The notes below the pieces were generated by a model. The model made no database searches. It was not told the DNA's origin and saw only the letters and a program-made list of their open reading frames with translations. This document shows positions 5,052 through 6,689 of a DNA stretch of 6,689 nt, in pieces. A program made the position numbers and the translations under genes. Numbering within the stretch: position 1 is the first letter of the stretch; each line of letters starts with the position of its first letter. The stretch spans positions 1 to 6,689 of the forward strand of contig JAKFWB010000414.1 in NCBI GenBank assembly GCA_021732945.1, written 5' to 3'. This stretch comes from Porphyrobacter sp. (GTDB lineage Bacteria > Pseudomonadota > Alphaproteobacteria > Sphingomonadales > Sphingomonadaceae).

Positions 5052-6689
5052 TTACAAGGGATTGCCATCCCGGTCGCGGTAGATCTCCCGCCGCCCCACG
5101 TGATTGGCGGGGCCGACAAGCCCATCTTCTTCCATCCGCTCGATCCACTTGGCCGCCGTGTTATACCCCACGCCCATCTGGCGCTGGAGCCACGAGCCCG
5201 ATGCTTTCTGGTTCTCAATCACCACCTGACAGGCCTGACGATACTTGCGTTCTTCAGGATTGTCCGACCCTGTGAGATCATCCTCGAAGCCGAAGCTGCC
5301 ATCTTCGGGTTCTTCGGTGACGGCATCGATATACTCGGGCGCGCCTTGGCTGCGCCAGAAATCGGCCACGGCTTCGACCTCCTCATCGCTGACGAACGGG
5401 CCGTGGACACGCACCATCGCCCCGGTATTGGGCTTGTAGAGCATGTCGCCCTTGCCCAGCAGCTGTTCGGCGCCCTGTTCGCCAAGGATCGTGCGGCTGT
5501 CGATCCGGCTGGTCACCTTGAAGCTGATGCGGGTCGGCAGGTTGGCCTTGATCACCCCGGTGATGACGTCAACCGAGGGACGCTGGGTCGCCATGATCAG
5601 GTGGATCCCAGCCGCGCGTGATTTCTGCGAGAGGCGCTGGATCAGCACTTCGATTTCCTTGCCGATGGTCACCATAAGGTCGGCGAGTTCGTCAACGATC
5701 AGCACGATCTGTGGCAGCGGCTGGTAATCGAGCTGTTCTTCCTCGAACAATTGCTCGCCGGTTTCGGGGTCGAACCCGGTCTGCACCCGGCGGCCCAGCG
5801 GCTTGCCCTTGGCAATCGCGGCGCTGACTTTCTCGTTGAAGGAATGGATATTGCGGCTGCTGACCGCGCTCATCATCCGATAGCGGCGTTCCATCTCCTC
5901 AACCGCCCATTTCAGCGCGCGCACCGACTTGTGCGGCTCGGTCACCACAGGGGAGAGGAGGTGCGGGATATCGTCATAGGTCTTGAGCTCAAGCACCTTG
6001 GGATCGATCAGGATCAGGCGCAGTTCGGACGGCGTGAAGCGGTAGAGCAGGCTCAGCAGGATCACGTTGAGCCCGACCGACTTGCCCGATCCGGTTGTCC
6101 CTGCGACCAGCAAGTGCGGCATCGCGGCAAGATCGGCGATGATCGGCTCGCCTGCTATATCCTTGCCCAGAATAATCGGCAGGCTGCCTTTGGCATCGGC
6201 AAAATCGGCACAAGCGGCCAGTTCCTTCAGCATCACCACCTGGCGATCCTGGTTGGGCAGCTCGATCCCCATCACCGTGCGTCCAGGGATCGGCGAAACG
6301 CGCGCGGAAATCGCGCTCATATTGCGAGCGATGTCCTCGGCAAGGCCGATCACGCGGCTAGCCTTGATTCCGGGGGCGGGTTCGAGTTCGTACATCGTCA
6401 CCACCGGGCCGGTGCGCACGGCGGTGATTTCACCCTTCACATTGAAATCGTCGAGCACGTTTTCGAGCAGCCGGGCGTTGCGCTCCAGCGCCAGCTTGTC
6501 GAGCTTGGGGCCCTTGTCGACTGGCGGTTCGGCCAGCAGCTCAAGGCTCGGCAGCTTGTAGGCGGCGAACATGTCGGTCTGCGCGGTCTTGGTCGGCACT
6601 GCGCGCTTGGGCGGGGCTGAAGGGTCGGAGATTTCGGGCGCGCGGCGGGGGCGAGCTTCGGCTTCCGGTTCTGCCGCTGCGCCCTTGAC
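5052..6689 (-). CDS. ftsK: DNA translocase FtsK, C-terminal motor and gamma domains (5'-truncated by window edge)
   Basis: The frame is open from the window edge at 6689 to TAA at 5054-5052, giving 545 visible residues. An in-frame GTG at 6599 is internal, because open frame continues upstream through a Pro/Arg/Ala-rich linker. FtsK is a septum-anchored hexameric ATPase that pumps chromosome termini through the closing septum and activates XerCD recombination at dif. Counting from the window edge, the alpha domain starts near YKLPSLELL (44-52), Walker A is GTTGSGKS (197-204) and Walker B is IVLIVDELADLM (328-339, Asp333). The ATQRPSVDVITG motif begins at 367, followed by NLPTRISFKVTS and the GKGDMLY segment. 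An acidic linker (about 458-480) leads to the winged-helix gamma domain (about 483-535; YRQACQVVIENQKASGSWLQRQ, VGYNTAAKWIERME), which reads polar KOPS-type sequences. All core motifs are intact. The membrane-spanning N-terminus lies outside the window. No convincing terminator follows the stop. Confidence 0.98.
   Translation of the reverse strand, partial: VKGAAAEPEAEARPRRAPEISDPSAPPKRAVPTKTAQTDMFAAYKLPSLELLAEPPVDKGPKLDKLALERNARLLENVLDDFNVKGEITAVRTGPVVTMYELEPAPGIKASRVIGLAEDIARNMSAISARVSPIPGRTVMGIELPNQDRQVVMLKELAACADFADAKGSLPIILGKDIAGEPIIADLAAMPHLLVAGTTGSGKSVGLNVILLSLLYRFTPSELRLILIDPKVLELKTYDDIPHLLSPVVTEPHKSVRALKWAVEEMERRYRMMSAVSSRNIHSFNEKVSAAIAKGKPLGRRVQTGFDPETGEQLFEEEQLDYQPLPQIVLIVDELADLMVTIGKEIEVLIQRLSQKSRAAGIHLIMATQRPSVDVITGVIKANLPTRISFKVTSRIDSRTILGEQGAEQLLGKGDMLYKPNTGAMVRVHGPFVSDEEVEAVADFWRSQGAPEYIDAVTEEPEDGSFGFEDDLTGSDNPEERKYRQACQVVIENQKASGSWLQRQMGVGYNTAAKWIERMEEDGLVGPANHVGRREIYRDRDGNPL

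Noticed and set aside
5751..6620. A 289-codon open frame on the plus strand opposite ftsK
   Set aside because: It lies wholly within ftsK, whose Walker motifs and gamma domain are unmistakable; the plus-strand product is His/Arg/Gly-rich without family features.

Overview
The window is a compact, GC-rich stretch of bacterial chromosome in which every supported gene lies on the minus strand. The alphaproteobacterial TonB-receptor style (IIVTAQK box, short QD-starting mature N-terminus), the codon use and the FtsK sequence suggest a member of the Sphingomonadales, perhaps Erythrobacteraceae. That placement comes from sequence character only. No mobile element, CRISPR array, tRNA or rRNA is visible.

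Read in the direction of transcription (high to low coordinates), the window opens inside ftsK (5052-6689), the DNA translocase of cell division, whose N-terminal membrane part is off the edge. A 141-nt gap with short inverted repeats follows. Next is a complete TonB-dependent outer-membrane receptor (2580-4910), a hairpin terminator (2524-2553) and a palindrome-rich 151-nt gap. The last block is a tightly packed three-gene operon: a small secreted protein that looks like an outer-membrane beta-barrel (1514-2428), a 7-transmembrane protein of the transglutaminase-associated 7TM family (475-1512), and the N-terminal third to half of an ATP-grasp 'alpha-L-glutamate ligase-like' protein (1-473, cut by the window edge). 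Both junctions in this operon are TGA-N-ATG with a single spacer base, so translational coupling is likely.

The operon is the most interesting part. The 7TM and ATP-grasp partners are a recognised conserved pair of unknown biochemical role. Here the 7TM protein lacks the periplasmic inactive-transglutaminase domain usually fused to it, and an outer-membrane barrel gene leads the operon. Together the three products could span cytoplasm, inner membrane and outer membrane, as expected for a system that ligates or exports an amino-acid or peptide modification of the envelope. That function is inferred.

The barrel gene and the TonB-receptor gene also share a 26-nt leader (AGGCCT-N6-ACCAAC-N-GGGGCCT, 19 of 19 fixed positions identical) ending exactly 6 nt before each start codon. 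It contains the Shine-Dalgarno and could fold to hide part of it. This suggests common translational control of two outer-membrane proteins from separate transcription units.
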